NCBI GenBank assembly: GCA_026636295.1
Contig: CP089456.1
Coordinates: forward strand, 1,178,001 to 1,242,000
Reading direction: 5' to 3'
DNA from: Medakamo hakoo
Lineage: Eukaryota; Chlorophyta; Trebouxiophyceae; Coccomyxaceae
Length of the DNA stretch: 64,000 nt
Position numbers and translations under genes: made by a program. Below the pieces are notes generated by a model, which saw nothing but the letters and a program-made list of their open reading frames with translations, ran no database searches and was not told the DNA's origin. Within the stretch, counting starts at the first letter, position 1. Each line of letters begins with the position of its first letter. Positions 28,054-38,523 of the stretch are shown piece by piece.

Positions 28054-30481
28054 TCACTCGTCCTTGACCTCCACGGCGTCGGCCATGGCCGCGTCGTCGC
28101 CGTCCCCTCCACCACCGCCGCCGCCGCTGCCGGCCGACGGTTCAGCCTTCACTGCCGCGGCCGGTCCGCCCGACCCGCCCGCCTGTGCCTTGTACGTCGC
28201 CATCTCCCGCTCGTACCGCGCCTTGTCCTCCGCCGCCGCCGCCTCCCACGGCTTCTTGTCCTCATCGGACAGGGCCCGCCACGCGGCGCCGGCGGCCCGG
28301 CCGATGTCGGCGATGCCGGCCGACTCCGGCGGCGCGGCCGCGACCAGCTCCGGCCGCTTGGCGATGGAGAACAGCATGAACGCGGACTTGGCTCCTTTCG
28401 GCGCGTTCGGGTCTTTCTTGGCCTTCTTGGCCTTTTTCTTGGCCGGGCCAGCGGACGCGGGCGAGGGCGGCGCGGCGGCCTTTTTCTTCTTTTTGGGCTT
28501 TTCTTCTTCCTCTTCTGACGACGACGCGTCGCTGTCCGACCCGCGTCCGCCGCCGCCGCCGCCGCCGGACGAGCCGCCGGACGACTCGTCGTCGTCGTCG
28601 TCGTCGTCGCTGCCGCCAAAGTCCGCGTCGTCCGCGTCTTCGGACGACTCGTCGCGCGGGCCGCGGCCACCGCCGCCGCCACCGCCGCCGCCCGGCCCGG
28701 CCGCGGCATCGTCCGCGTTTTCGACTGCCAGCCCACGGGCCGTCACCCACTCGTACAGGTTGGTCCACTCGGCTTTGGCGATGCCGCGGAACAGCATGTC
28801 CCCACCCCCCGCCCGGGCGGTCAGCCGGACAGCCAAGTCAAACGTTTTTTGGGCGCCCGCCAGCGCGGCCGAGCCGCCCGCGCCGCGCCGCACAAACTCG
28901 ACGGACGCGACGTCCTCGTACGGCACCAGGACGGGCGGTTTGGGCACGTACACAAACGCCCGGTCCAGCGGGTAGACGTACCCGTCGTCGGCTTTGTACG
29001 ACGCCCGGATGGCGGCCGCGTCCGGGTCGCCGGCCGCGCGGAACGCGCCCGGCTTGACCAGCTTGGTGTTGGCCAGGCCGCGCAGGGCGCGGCCAAACAC
29101 GTCGGCGGCCGGGCCGGACAGGGTGGCGGGCAGGCGGCCGCCGCAGGCCTCGTTCTTGGCGGCCAGGACGTCCGGCGGCAGGGCCAGGGTCAGCGGCGGC
29201 GCCGTCGGCTCGTCGTCCTCACCACCACCACCACCACCGCCGCCCTCCCCGTACACCTCGTCCCCCCGGAACTGGAGCAGGAGGATGGGGTAGTACGTCT
29301 GCCCCCGGCGGACGGGCGGGTCGACCTGGATGGCGACGAGCGTGTGGGGGGCGTGCGGGCGGGGCAGGAGCAGGGCGCGCACGACCGCGTCGTACGGCAC
29401 GCGGTACTCGCCGCCCGCGCCGGACAGGGTCAGGACGCGTTCGTACAGGTGGACGTCGAAGCGGCCACGTGGCGCCAGGAGCGCGACGCCGGCGAAGGCG
29501 GCGGCGGGCGTGCCGGCGGTGGAGGCGCCGGCCGCGGTGCGGGAGGCGAGCGCGGCCGCGAGGGCGGCGGCGGGCGTGGGGCCGGCGCCGGGCGAGGCCT
29601 CGCGCGACCCCGGGCCAGCCTCGCGCTTCACGGCGCCGGCGGCGCCGGCCACGTCCACGCCCGCCAGCGTGGGCTTCCCGCCGGCGGCTTGCGGGACGTG
29701 GAACGCGATGGAGACGAGCGCGTCGGCCCGCGTGGCGGACCCGCCGACCGTGTCGTCCAGCGGCAGGTCGAGCGTGACTTCGTCGCCCCGCCCCGCCGCC
29801 TGGACCGACGCGACGTCGGACAGGGGGAGGCGGAACAGGGGGGCGCCGCCCAGGTCGGCAAAGGACAGGTCGCCCCCCTCCAGGGCCAGCGCACCCCAGT
29901 TGGCGCCCGCCACGCCCGCGGTCGCGGTGCGCAGCGCCGGACCCCCGCCGGACGACGCCCACCCGTCCGTCGCTTCGCGCACGCGGCCCAAGTCGTCGCT
30001 GCGCAGGTTGCAGAACTGGAGGCAGGACGGCGGAGGGGCGGCGCCATTTTCAGTGCGCGCAGCCGCCCGGGTCAGTGTGAGGTGGCCACCGCGGGACGTA
30101 GTCGTCCAGGTGATGCCGGCTAGGTCTGTGGGGGGACGTGTGTGTTTTGATGGGACGTGGGGCAGGTTGAAAAAAAAAAACTCGATGCGGGCGCGCGGGG
30201 GCGGGCGACGGAAACACACGCCCACCCCTCAACTCCTTACCTTTCACGTCTACTTCCACCGCCCGACCGCCGCCGGACTTTTTCCAGGAGACGCCGGACG
30301 GGGACAGGCGGAGGACGCCCTCGGCCTGTTTGGGTGAGATGCCGTGGAGTGTTCGTCCGGTTCGTGAATGCGGCGGAGCGATGGGAAGAGGAAGAAGCGG
30401 CGGCCGCACACCCCACCCCGACCAACTCACCGTGCCGGCCCGGCCGGCCAGCCAGACGTTGGAGAACTCGGCCGTGGACAT
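28054..30481 (-). CDS. SSRP1: FACT complex subunit SSRP1
   Basis: SSRP1 with SPT16 forms the histone chaperone FACT, which reorganises nucleosomes during transcription and replication. Exons 30481-30431, 30325-30241 and 30125-28054 give 735 aa. Exon 1 and 2 hold the N-terminal domain start (MSTAEFSNVWLAGRAGT, AEGVLRLSPSGVSWKK). The rest shows LSFADLGGAPLFRLPLSDVA and DEVTLDLPLDD, the middle tandem-PH domain (RFDVHLYERVLTLSG, AIQVDPPVRRGQTYYPILLL, ADDGYVYPLDRAFVYVPKPP), then acidic and Lys-rich stretches. A C-terminal HMG box begins near residue 617 (DPNAPKGAKSAFMLFSIAKR, AAWRALSDEDKKPWEA). The HMG box is kept in plant and animal SSRP1 but absent from fungal Pob3. Very long Gly and Asp runs pad the linkers. 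It diverges from the aquaporin-like gene. Confidence 0.95.
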
Positions 30482-30940
30482 GCGTGGGGGCGAGTTGGGT
30501 GGGCGCTGTGTTTGAGAGCGCGCGGTTGAATCAGACGCGCGTCCGGCCAGAGAAAAACGCTGGACTGACCGCGCGCTCCGCGAAGCAGACTGCCTTTCGT
30601 CCTTCTTTTCTCGACACCCGTGTGGGTGGCGCTGGGAAAAACCGCGTGCACGGCGCGCCTGTCACTCTCCCTCGGTGCGTCAATGTGTAGAGTCGAGCCC
30701 GCAAGCGGTGCCGTGTCACAGGCGGGCGGGGTGGGGCCGGCGTGCGCGACTCCTTGCGGCGCGGGCATGCGACGCTCAAAAACCCGTGTTCGCATCAACC
30801 TGCCCCCCCTCCCCCCCCCCCCCCCCCCCCCCCCTCCGCGCCTGGGCGCACTAACGCGCCGCGGGCCGCGCGCCTCCCTCACGCACCCCGACCCCACACG
30901 CACCCCCAGGCTTGAAGAGACACCAAGTAACACGAGAAAA
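30482..30940. other. Divergent promoter region, SSRP1 and aquaporin-like gene
   Basis: These 459 bp carry both 5' regions. A C24 run (30811-30834) and a downstream CCCCCAG at about 30904-30910 suggest that the aquaporin gene has a leader intron whose acceptor lies 31 bases before its ATG. I see no further coding sequence. Confidence 0.5.
30811..30834. repeat. Poly-C run (24 C)
   Basis: Uninterrupted run of 24 C in the leader region of the aquaporin-like gene. Confidence 0.95.
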
Positions 30941-31780
30941 ATGGCTCCCCGCACCGCCCGCCCCTCCACGGCCCGCCTCGCGGCCGCCGACGCGCTCACG
31001 ACCGCGGCCTTTGTCCTCTTCTCCTCCCTTTGGGGCGAGGCCGCCCTGCGCCTGGCCCCCGCCGCCGGCGTCTCCACCTTCGTCGCCGGCCTCACCGTCC
31101 TCGGCCTCGGCCTCGCCGCCTTCTCCCCCATGACCCGCGGCCTGGCCGCCCTGGCCGGCACGCGCGCCGGCCCCGGCCCGTGCTTCAACCCGGCGCACTC
31201 GCTCGCCCTGGCCGCCGCGGGCAAGGGCATCGGCGGCCCGCTCCGCTCCGCCGCCGCCCGGGCCGCCGCCCAGGCGGTGGGCGGCGTGGCGGGCGCGGCC
31301 GCGGCGGCCCGGCTGCTGCCCGCGTCCCTGGCCTCCACCATCCCGGTGCCAAAGATCCTGTCCCTGCGCTCTGCCCTGATTGCGGAGTCCCTGCTGGGCG
31401 CGGCCCTGGCCCTGGTCGTCATCTGGTCGGTCGCCGAAGCCGCGCCCGGCTCCTGGTCGGCCTGGGGCGCGCCCCTGGCCGCCACGCTGTGCTTCACCTG
31501 GATCGGCGCCGAGCTGGCCGGCCACCACCCGTCCTTCAACCCGGCGTACGCGCTCGCCTGGGCCCGCCGGGCCCTGGCGTCGCCCGGCGCCCAGGGCGCG
31601 CTCACCCACGTCGCCGCCTTTGTGCTGGCCCCCCTCGTCGGCGCGGCCCTGGCCGGCGGCATCTGGCGCGTGTGCGAGGAGCCGTCGGACAAGGGCGCCA
31701 AGAAAAAAAGCAGGGCGGCTGCGGCGGCCGCGTCCAAGGCGCGGAAAGCGGCGGCCGCGGCGGCGGCCAAGAACAAGTGA
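30941..31780 (+). CDS. Small basic intrinsic protein-like aquaporin (MIP family)
   Basis: Membrane channel of the major intrinsic protein family, closest by eye to the ER-located SIP group of plants. Single coding exon, 279 aa. Six hydrophobic stretches can be traced, starting ALTTAAFVLFSSLWGEAAL and ending VAAFVLAPLVGAALAGGIW. The two half-membrane loops carry NPA motifs: CFNPAHSLALAAAG (N83) and SFNPAYALAWARRA (N200). Plant SIPs usually have an altered first motif (NPT, NPC or NPL), so two intact NPA boxes are unusual. The tail is basic and rich in Ala/Lys (KGAKKKSRAA to AAKNK), matching the Lys-rich C-terminus of SIPs that suits ER retention. Substrate is unknown. Alternatives within the MIP family cannot be excluded by eye. 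Confidence 0.78.
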   Translation: MAPRTARPSTARLAAADALTTAAFVLFSSLWGEAALRLAPAAGVSTFVAGLTVLGLGLAAFSPMTRGLAALAGTRAGPGPCFNPAHSLALAAAGKGIGGPLRSAAARAAAQAVGGVAGAAAAARLLPASLASTIPVPKILSLRSALIAESLLGAALALVVIWSVAEAAPGSWSAWGAPLAATLCFTWIGAELAGHHPSFNPAYALAWARRALASPGAQGALTHVAAFVLAPLVGAALAGGIWRVCEEPSDKGAKKKSRAAAAAASKARKAAAAAAAKNK

Positions 31781-32002
31781 CGCGTGAGGGGTGTGGCGGG
31801 CGAGGCAGGGACGGGGACGGGTGGGCGGCGTCTTTTGTGTGTGAGCGGGCCGAAAGGAGCCGAGGAGCGTGGGGGGCGGGGCGAGCCGAGCGCGCGTGCG
31901 CGCGCAAGGCGTGCGCTGCGGGGGCCGCTCCCCACCTCCCAGTGGGCACCCCCTGCCGACGGCACAGCGCGCGGGGCGACAGGGAAAAACAACAGGCTCG
32001 CA

Positions 32003-32007
32003 TGTAA
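32003..32007 (+). terminator. Possible polyadenylation signal TGTAA of aquaporin-like gene
   Basis: TGTAA lies 223 bases after the aquaporin stop and 29 bases before the eEF1B-gamma stop on the other strand, within the 255-bp convergent gap. Confidence 0.35.
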
Positions 32008-32035
32008 CAGGCTCTCCCCCGCCCCCTCCCCTCCC

Positions 32036-33376
32036 TCACTTGAACACCTTGCACTCCACGTGCTCCAGCCCGTCGATTGTCGCCTCCTCCGCCAGCATGT
32101 CGCCGATGCGGGCCTTGGTCGCGCCGTCCAGCGGCCAGTCCAGCTTGGTCCAGTTGTACAGCTCCAGGTCGTAGCACTCCTCCACCATTTGGGGCGGGAT
32201 GCCCTGGCCCCGGAAGATCCAGAAGCCGCGGATGGGGAAGGTGGCGCCGTCCTTGAGGATGCACATGACGCCAAACGCGTACTTCCGCGCGTAGTCGATG
32301 CGCTGCAGGAAGCCGCCGACCTTGTTCATGACGACGTAGTTGACCGTGTTCTCGTCCGTGTACTTGTAGTCGCAGAACCACAGGGAGAAGCCTTCCGGGT
32401 CGAAGCCCGGGAAGACTTCCTGCGTGGGGGAGTTGGGGATGGCGGCGCCGTCCCACAGCCCCTTGACGGCGATGTCCTTGAACTGGGCCGCGGGCGTGTT
32501 GGAGTACAGGCGCTTGTACGCGTCCAGGGCCATGGTCGACGGCGGCAGCAGGTCGAGCGGGTTTTTGGGCTTGGGGGCCGGGGCGGACGCGTCGCCGGCG
32601 GCGGCGCCAGCGGCGGCGCCGGCGGCGGCACCGGCGGCGGCGGGCGCGGCGCCTTTGGCGGCCGGCGCGGGCGGGTTGGGCTCCGGCTTGGGCGCGGCCT
32701 TGACCGCCGCGACCGCGCCCTCCTTCGCGTACACGACCGGGCCCATCACCTTTTCGAAGGCGGGCTGGTGGGCCAGCGTGTCGTAGTACCGCGCGACGTG
32801 CGGGAACTTGGACACGAAGGCCGGCTCGAACAGCTTGGTGAAGCCCAGCCAGAGCGAGGCCGCGGCCACGATGTCGGCCAGCGTGACGGCGTCGCCGACC
32901 AGGTAGGTCCGCCCCGCCAGGACGCCGTCCAGGACGGTCAGCGCCCGTTCCAGCTTGGCGACGTTGGCGTCGGCCGTGCCGCACTCGGCTTCCGTGCGCA
33001 TCTTGGCCAGGGGCAGGAACCAGGCGAGCAGCGGGGCGTCGACCTCGTTGGACAGGAAGTCGACCCACTGGTCGACGTGCGCCGCCGCCAGGGCGTCCGC
33101 GCCGCCCAGCAGCGCCGACCCGGAGGGCGTCTGGCGGCAGACGTACCGGGCAATGGCGTTGGACTCAAACACGCCGCCCGCCTTGCCGCCGTCGATGGAC
33201 AGGGCGGGGACTTTGCCGATCGGGTTGAGCGCAAGGAAGGAGGGCGACTTGTTGTCGGTGCCCATGGTGAAGCGGGGCGTGTCGATGGGGACGCCCGTCA
33301 GTTCGGCGGCGATCAGGGCTTTGAAGGCGCCCTTGTTGCCCGGGTAGGACAGGATGGCGAGCTTTTGAGGGGCCAT
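32036..33376 (-). CDS. EEF1G: Elongation factor 1B gamma (GST-like domain plus EF1G domain)
   Basis: Structural subunit of the eEF1B guanine-nucleotide exchange complex that recharges eEF1A. Single exon, 446 aa from MAPQKLAILSYPGN. The N-terminal GST fold spans about 1-210 (ALNPIGKVPALSIDGG, GVFESNAIARYVCR, TYLVGDAVTLADIVAAASLW). A Pro/Ala-rich linker has repeated AAAGAAAG units. The C-terminal EF1G domain (about 283-446) is highly conserved: NPLDLLPPSTMALDAYKRLY, FPGFDPEGFSLWFCDYKY, NKVGGFLQRIDYARKYAFGV, GFWIFRGQGIPPQMVEE and NWTKLDWPLD. The ending GLEHVECKVFK is normal for the family. No intron is needed. It diverges from glucosidase II beta over 516 bp. Confidence 0.97.
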   Translation of the reverse strand: MAPQKLAILSYPGNKGAFKALIAAELTGVPIDTPRFTMGTDNKSPSFLALNPIGKVPALSIDGGKAGGVFESNAIARYVCRQTPSGSALLGGADALAAAHVDQWVDFLSNEVDAPLLAWFLPLAKMRTEAECGTADANVAKLERALTVLDGVLAGRTYLVGDAVTLADIVAAASLWLGFTKLFEPAFVSKFPHVARYYDTLAHQPAFEKVMGPVVYAKEGAVAAVKAAPKPEPNPPAPAAKGAAPAAAGAAAGAAAGAAAGDASAPAPKPKNPLDLLPPSTMALDAYKRLYSNTPAAQFKDIAVKGLWDGAAIPNSPTQEVFPGFDPEGFSLWFCDYKYTDENTVNYVVMNKVGGFLQRIDYARKYAFGVMCILKDGATFPIRGFWIFRGQGIPPQMVEECYDLELYNWTKLDWPLDGATKARIGDMLAEEATIDGLEHVECKVFK

Positions 33377-33892
33377 GGCGCCTGGTGTGGAGGGGGCGGC
33401 AGGAGGCGGGGGGGAGGGTGACGGGGGGCGCGTGAGGGGGGGTCGGCCCGATCGAGTGCGTCGCGGCGGCTGGCTGCGTTCCGTTTTGGTGGCGCGAAGG
33501 AGCGACCGTCGCGCCCGCGATCGTCGATCTTCATCGGCGTGCCAAGCCAACATTCTCTCCGACTGGCCAGGGTGGGTGGGCAAGGCGGGCGTGGACCAGC
33601 CAGGGCGCGCGGCGGGGCGGCACGGGCCGCTCGCTTCCTGCGCGCCGCGCGCCGCGCGCCGCGCGAGCGCGGCAGAGAGGAACGCCAAAAGCGGCGGCAC
33701 CCTTTCCTCTCCGGGCGGGCTGAGCGGTGTGCTCAGCGGGCGGCCTCTCGTGTCTCGACGCACCGTGTGTGCGCAGGTGATGGACCTTCGTCGGTTCAGA
33801 GGTCACAGTGCAACAGAGGAAAAGAAGAGTGAGCAGCGCCACCCCTTGCATTCGTCGTTTCCGCGCGCAGGCTTGGGCGGAAGCATTGAGAA
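33377..33892. other. Divergent promoter region, eEF1B-gamma and glucosidase II beta
   Basis: At 516 bp this is the longest divergent spacer in the window. It is G+C-rich with no TATA-like box I would trust. Several small open frames cross it but show no family similarity and look like shadows or leader sequence. Confidence 0.5.
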
Positions 33893-35813
33893 ATGAGCGC
33901 CCGCGCCACAGCCGCCCTGGCATGCCTGGCCCTCCTGCCCCTCACCTTGGCCGGCCGCCTCCCTCGCGGCGTCGACCCGGCATCGGTCGAGCTGTACGCG
34001 GGTCTGGACGTTCCCGGCGCGTCTTTTTTCTGTGCCGGCATCAAAGGCGTCACGCCCGTGCCCGCGTCGCGCGTGAACGACGGCTACTGCGACTGCGTGG
34101 ACGCGAGCGATGAGCCAGGTTTGTTGTGGGGTGACTGAACGAGCTTGGATAGAGGCCTTCCTTGGCGGGGGGAAAGGCCGCAGGAGTGGGGCTCGCCGGC
34201 TGCCGGACGTCAATTTTTCGGCGCCTGCGCGCTCAAATTTTTTTTCCCGTCAACCTACCCACCCGCCGCACTGTCCATCCCCAACCCCCACACAGGCACG
34301 GCTGCCTGCCCCAATGGCAAGTTTTACTGCGCCAACACCGGCTTCAAACCCCGCGTCCTGAACTCTTCCTTTGTCGACGACGGCGTGTGCGGTGAGTTTC
34401 GTGTCGGAGGCGGCACGTGTCCGACCACGCTCCATCCCCCCCCCCTCATTTTTTTCCACCCTTCCCATCCATCCTCCACGCACAGACTGCTGTGACGGCT
34501 CGGACGAGCCTGAGGGCGCGTGCCCCAACACGTGCGCCGCTGCGGGAGCCGCCGCCCGGGCCGCCGCTGCTGACCGGCTGGCCGCCGTCCGCGCCGGCGC
34601 GGCCGCCCGGGCGGAGGCCGTCGCCAAAGCGGGCGAGCTGAAAGCCGGGTGGGCGTCTGACGCCGCAGCCAAGGCGAAAGCCGCAAAAGCTGCCGCTGCC
34701 AAGGTGGAGTCGCTGCGCCCAGCTGCCGACGCGGCTGAGAAGGCGGCCAAAGCCGAGAGAGAGGCGGCTGAGAAGGCGGCGGCCGCGGCGGCGGCCGCGG
34801 CCGAGAAGGAGAAGAAAACACCCGCAGACGCGCCTGCCGCCGCTGCGGATGAAAAAGAGGCCGCGCCCGCGCCCGCGCCCGCGCCGGCCGAAGAGAAGAA
34901 GGCCGCCGACGAAGCCCCCCTCCTCACCGGCGCGGAAGACCCGGACGAGGTCGGGCGGCGCATCGCGGCTCAGTGGACGCACGACCCGGCGGCGGCCGGG
35001 CCTGCGAAAAAGGAAGGGGAGGCAAAGGAGGACAAGGGCGCCGACGCCGACGCTGCGGGCTCTGGCGCGGACGCCATCCATGCGATCGACCTGGACGCGG
35101 ACACGGGCGTGGAGGCCGGGACAGTGCCGGCGGACGTGGCGGCGGGCGGGGCGCCCGCCCGCCCGCCCTCCCGCCTGGCCGCGGGCGCGGCCTGGCTGCG
35201 CCGCCTGGTCGGCGGCGGGGCGGGCCGCCCGCCCCCTCCCGCCCCTGGCGGCAGCGCCGCGGCCGACCGGGCGTCCGCCGCCCGTGCCGCCCTGTCAGCA
35301 GCCGAGGCCGCGTCCCGCGACGCCGAGGCCGCGTCCAAAGCCGCCGCGGCCAAGACCGGCCTCGACCTGGGGCCGCCGGACGGCGCGCTCGCGTCCCTGG
35401 TGGGGCGCTGCTTCAACGTCGACGTCGAAAAGTACACGTACCAGGTGTGCCCCTTTGACGACGCGGCCCAGAAGGAGAAAGGCGCGAGCGGCGCGACGGC
35501 CCTGGGCGATTGGGCGGGCTGGGACGAGGACGCGCGGGCGGGCGGGGGGTGGGTGATGCGGTTTGCGGGCGGGGCGCCCTGCTGGAACGGCCCCGCCCGC
35601 TCCATGGCCGTGACCCTGGCGTGCGGGCTCAAAGACGTGCTGCGGTCCGTGACCGAGCCGGCCCGGTGCGCGTACGCGGCCGTGCTGGAGACTCCGGGCG
35701 CGTGCGACGCGGCCGCAGTGGCGGCGGCGGAGGCTGAGGCCGTGGCCGCGGGCGTGGGCGACGGACCCGGGCGCGGGGGTGGAGGTCCCGCGGGCGGCAA
35801 GGACGAGCTGTAG
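33893..35813 (+). CDS. PRKCSH: Glucosidase II beta subunit (PRKCSH/GTB1) with KDEL tail
   Basis: Regulatory, ER-retaining subunit of glucosidase II, which trims glucose from N-glycans in the calnexin cycle. Exons 33893-34118, 34296-34391 and 34486-35813 give 549 aa. A signal peptide ([20 protein letters not shown]) precedes two LDLa-like Cys modules: [20 protein letters not shown] with [14 protein letters not shown], and [20 protein letters not shown]. The middle is an Ala/Lys/Glu coiled coil. The C-terminal MRH domain (about 395-520) has [39 protein letters not shown] and [17 protein letters not shown]. The protein ends in KDEL, the ER retrieval signal. Both introns are phase 1 and split the Cys modules exactly where conserved residues resume. 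Confidence 0.95.
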
Positions 35814-35943
35814 ACGACCACGTGCGTGCCTGTGGTTTCACGCCGCGCCCGCCGGGCTTCTAAGACAACAACACACGCCCCGCCGCGCCCCCGCCGCGCC
35901 CCCGCACCGCTCCCTCCCCCCCTTCTGTCCAGGCCTTTCCCGC

Positions 35944-36663
35944 TCACCGCCGCCCGCCACCCCCACCCCCACCCGCCGCCTGCCTCTTTAAAAAGCCCAG
36001 CGTCTCCGCTTTCAGCCAGTCCAGGGCGCGCGGCGCGTACATCTGGGACTTGGAGTCGAAGACCAGGACGCCTGCGGCGGGCTATTCTTGTAGGGCGTGT
36101 CGTGCGCGCGTGCGTGAGAGAAGGGAGAGGGAGGGGAGGTGGCAGGTTGGGTCGGGAGGCGCGCCGCGCCGCGCGGAGCAAAAGAAAAAACTCAACGCAC
36201 CAGCGTGTCCAGCCACGCGTGCAGGTCGGCGGCCGAGTACGTGATCTGGGTGTTCTGGCGCTGCCGGGTCTTGAGTACGGTCTCGAAGATGGTGATGACG
36301 CCTTGATGTGGGCGGGGGAGGAGGGGATGGTTGAGCAAAGCGCATGGGCGAATGGGAGGGCGCGGATCGCTGGCGCAAAAACGGCTCCGCACTCATCGTA
36401 CCTTCAATCGCCTTGGGCACGGACGGGTACTCGTAAAAGGTGCGGGACGACTTCTCCCGCAGGGGTTGAAGGAGGAGGATGGTGTGGGACTGTGTGCGGT
36501 GGAGGGAAGGGAGAGCGTGAGAGCGCGAAACTGGCAGGGGAGAGGTGCGACCGAATAGGGGACGGGACACGGCCGCGGGCGTCGGCTCCCTCGCGCGGCT
36601 GGGAGGGCGGCGCCGCCGGGCGCGTCCGTCCGCCAGCGACCGACGCGCGCGCGCACGCACCAT
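35944..36663 (-). CDS. ERH: Enhancer of rudimentary homolog (ERH)
   Basis: Small conserved nuclear dimer linked to mRNA processing and gene silencing. Exons 36663-36661, 36489-36402, 36301-36201 and 36081-35944 give 109 aa; the usual length is about 104. Exon 1 codes only for the initiator Met (ATG|GTGCGT). Exon 2 begins SHTILLLQPLREKSSRTFYE, matching the invariant MSHTILL start. Exon 3 has GVITIFETVLKTRQ and ITYSAADLHAWLDTL. Exon 4 starts PAAGVLVFDSKSQMYAPRAL and DWLKAETLGFLKRQ, followed by a Gly-rich tail. The last acceptor is AATAG: using the nearby GCAG would break the frame, while AATAG restores the family spacing exactly. It diverges from the argC-type gene over 144 bp. Confidence 0.92.
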
Positions 36664-36807
36664 GGCGACGGAGGAAATCACAAAAAACTTCCGCCCGTGT
36701 TGTTTTTTCGGTCTGAGACGCACAGGCGAAAGCCGCACCGCGCCTCTCCCAGACGCGAGAGTCTCTCTTCTCCCGCGACACCCCAATCGGAATCGTCTAC
36801 AGCCCCT

Positions 36808-38419
36808 ATGGCGGCCGCCCGGATCCCGCCCACCACCCCTTCCTCCTCCGCGCCCGCCCGGCCGAGCGTGGCCACGGCGGCGGCGGCGAAAGTGAGTTTG
36901 GATGACGGAGTTTCTAGTGCGAGGAGCGGTCGGCCGCGCAGCCCTAATTTTGGTGACTCGGCGTCGCGGGCACGGAACCGCGCCTTCCATGCCGGGTCTG
37001 TGGCGCTGCTCGGGGTGTCTGGACTGCCGTGCACGCGCGTGAATACCCAAAGCCGAGTGAAATACCAAAGGCAGGCCGTCAGGCGCCCGGCATGGCGCCC
37101 CCTCCCGTCTCTCGACCTAGCCCGCCTGCCGCTCAACCCTCACGCCCCCTCACCCCGAAAAAAAACAGCCCGCCCCGTCCGCCCCGGCCCGCCTGGCCAT
37201 CCTGGGCGCGTCGGGCTACACGGGCGCGGAGGCGGTGCGGCTGGCGTCCAACCACCCCGGCCTGGCGATCACCGCCCTGACGGGCGAGTCCAACGCGGGC
37301 AAGCCCTTCGCCGACGTCTTTCCGCACTTGGCGCGCTGCCTGCCGCCCGGCTCGGCGGGCGGCGGCGCGGGCACGCTCACCAAGATTGCGGACGTGGACT
37401 GGAGCTCCATCGACGCCGCCTTTTGCTGCCTGCCCCATGCCACCACGCAGGCGACCCTGGCGGCCCTGCCCCGCCACATCAAGGTCGTCGACCTGTCCGC
37501 CGACTTCCGCCTGGCCGACACGGCGGTGTACGAGGAATGGTACGGCACCCCGCACGCGGCGCCCGACCTGCAGCGGGAGGCGGTGTACGGCCTGACCGAA
37601 CTGGCGCGGGGCGCCGTGGCGGCCGCGCGCCTGGTCGCCAACCCGGGCTGTTACCCGACGTGCGCCCAGCTGCCGCTCGTGCCGCTGGTCGAGGCGGGCC
37701 TGGTGGACCCGCACGGCATCATCATCGACGCCAAGTCGGGCGTGTCGGGGGCGGGGCGCGGCGCCAAAGTCAACCTGCTGTACACAGAGGTGAGCAAGGG
37801 GTGCGGGAGGGGGAGGGAAGGTGCCACAGTGAAGGAGAGGGAGTGAAGGAGCGGAAAAAACACCGCTGGGCGTCCAGGACCGGCGTGTCCCCCTCCCCCC
37901 CCCCCTCCTGTCCGTCGAACCTCACGCCCCATGCCCCCGCCCCCACCCCAAAAAAAACAGATCGCGGAAGGCATCAACCCGTACGGCGTCTCCTCCCACC
38001 GCCACATGCCCGAAATCGAGCAGGGCCTGGCCGCGGCGGCGGGCGGGCGCGGCCCCGTTACCGTGTCGTTCACGCCGCACCTGATGCCCATGTCGCGCGG
38101 CATGCTGTGCACGTGCTACGCGGCCCTGACGCCGGGGGCGACGGTCGACGACGCGCGGCGGGCGCTGGCAGACCGGTACGACGGCGAGGCCTTTGTGACC
38201 GTGCTGCCGGCGGGCGCCGTGCCGCACACCCGGTACGTGCGCGGGACAAACGCGTGCCACATCGCGGTCGCACCCGACCGCCTGGCAGGGCGGATCATCG
38301 TCATGTCCGCCATCGACAACCTGGTCAAGGGCGCGTCGGGGCAGGCCCTGCAAAACATGAACCTGATGCTGGGGTGGGACGAGGGGACGGGGCTGGCGGG
38401 GGCGGCCCTGTTTCCGTGA
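36808..38419 (+). CDS. ARGC: N-acetyl-gamma-glutamyl-phosphate reductase, plastid
   Basis: Reduces N-acetylglutamyl-5-phosphate to the semialdehyde with NADPH, the third step of arginine synthesis in plastids. Exons 36808-36891, 37169-37789 and 37961-38419 give 387 aa, phase 0 throughout. Exon 1 and the start of exon 2 are an Ala/Pro-rich transit peptide. The nucleotide-binding start is LAILGASGYTGAEAVRLASN. Further blocks are AAFCCLPHATTQ, VVDLSADFRL and ANPGCYPTCAQLPLVPL with the catalytic Cys at 189. Then come IIDAKSGVSGAGRGAK, INPYGVSSHRHMPEIEQGL, FTPHLMPMSRGMLCTCYA and IDNLVKGASGQALQNMNLML. All are textbook for the family. Both internal acceptors follow runs of A then CAG. A GAGG-type repeat lies just after the stop. 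Confidence 0.96.
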
Positions 38420-38427
38420 TGGCGGAG

Positions 38428-38464
38428 AGAGGGAGGGAGGGAGGGAGGGAGGGAGGGAGAGGGA
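38428..38464. repeat. (GGGA)n microsatellite
   Basis: Purine repeat of about nine GGGA units in the 104-bp gap between the convergent reductase and OTU protease genes. Confidence 0.9.
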
Positions 38465-38523
38465 AAACACAGGGGGTGGTGTGGGGTCGGGGCCGTGAAA
38501 AAAAAAAAACCATGGTGGCCGTT

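Noticed and set aside
31784-33421. A 545-codon plus-strand open frame opposite eEF1B-gamma
   Set aside because: Composition is that of a shadow frame, and the opposite strand is strongly conserved over its whole length.
36071-36081. GCAG acceptor for the last ERH exon
   Set aside because: It would put the exon out of frame; the AATAG acceptor just upstream restores the family spacing exactly.
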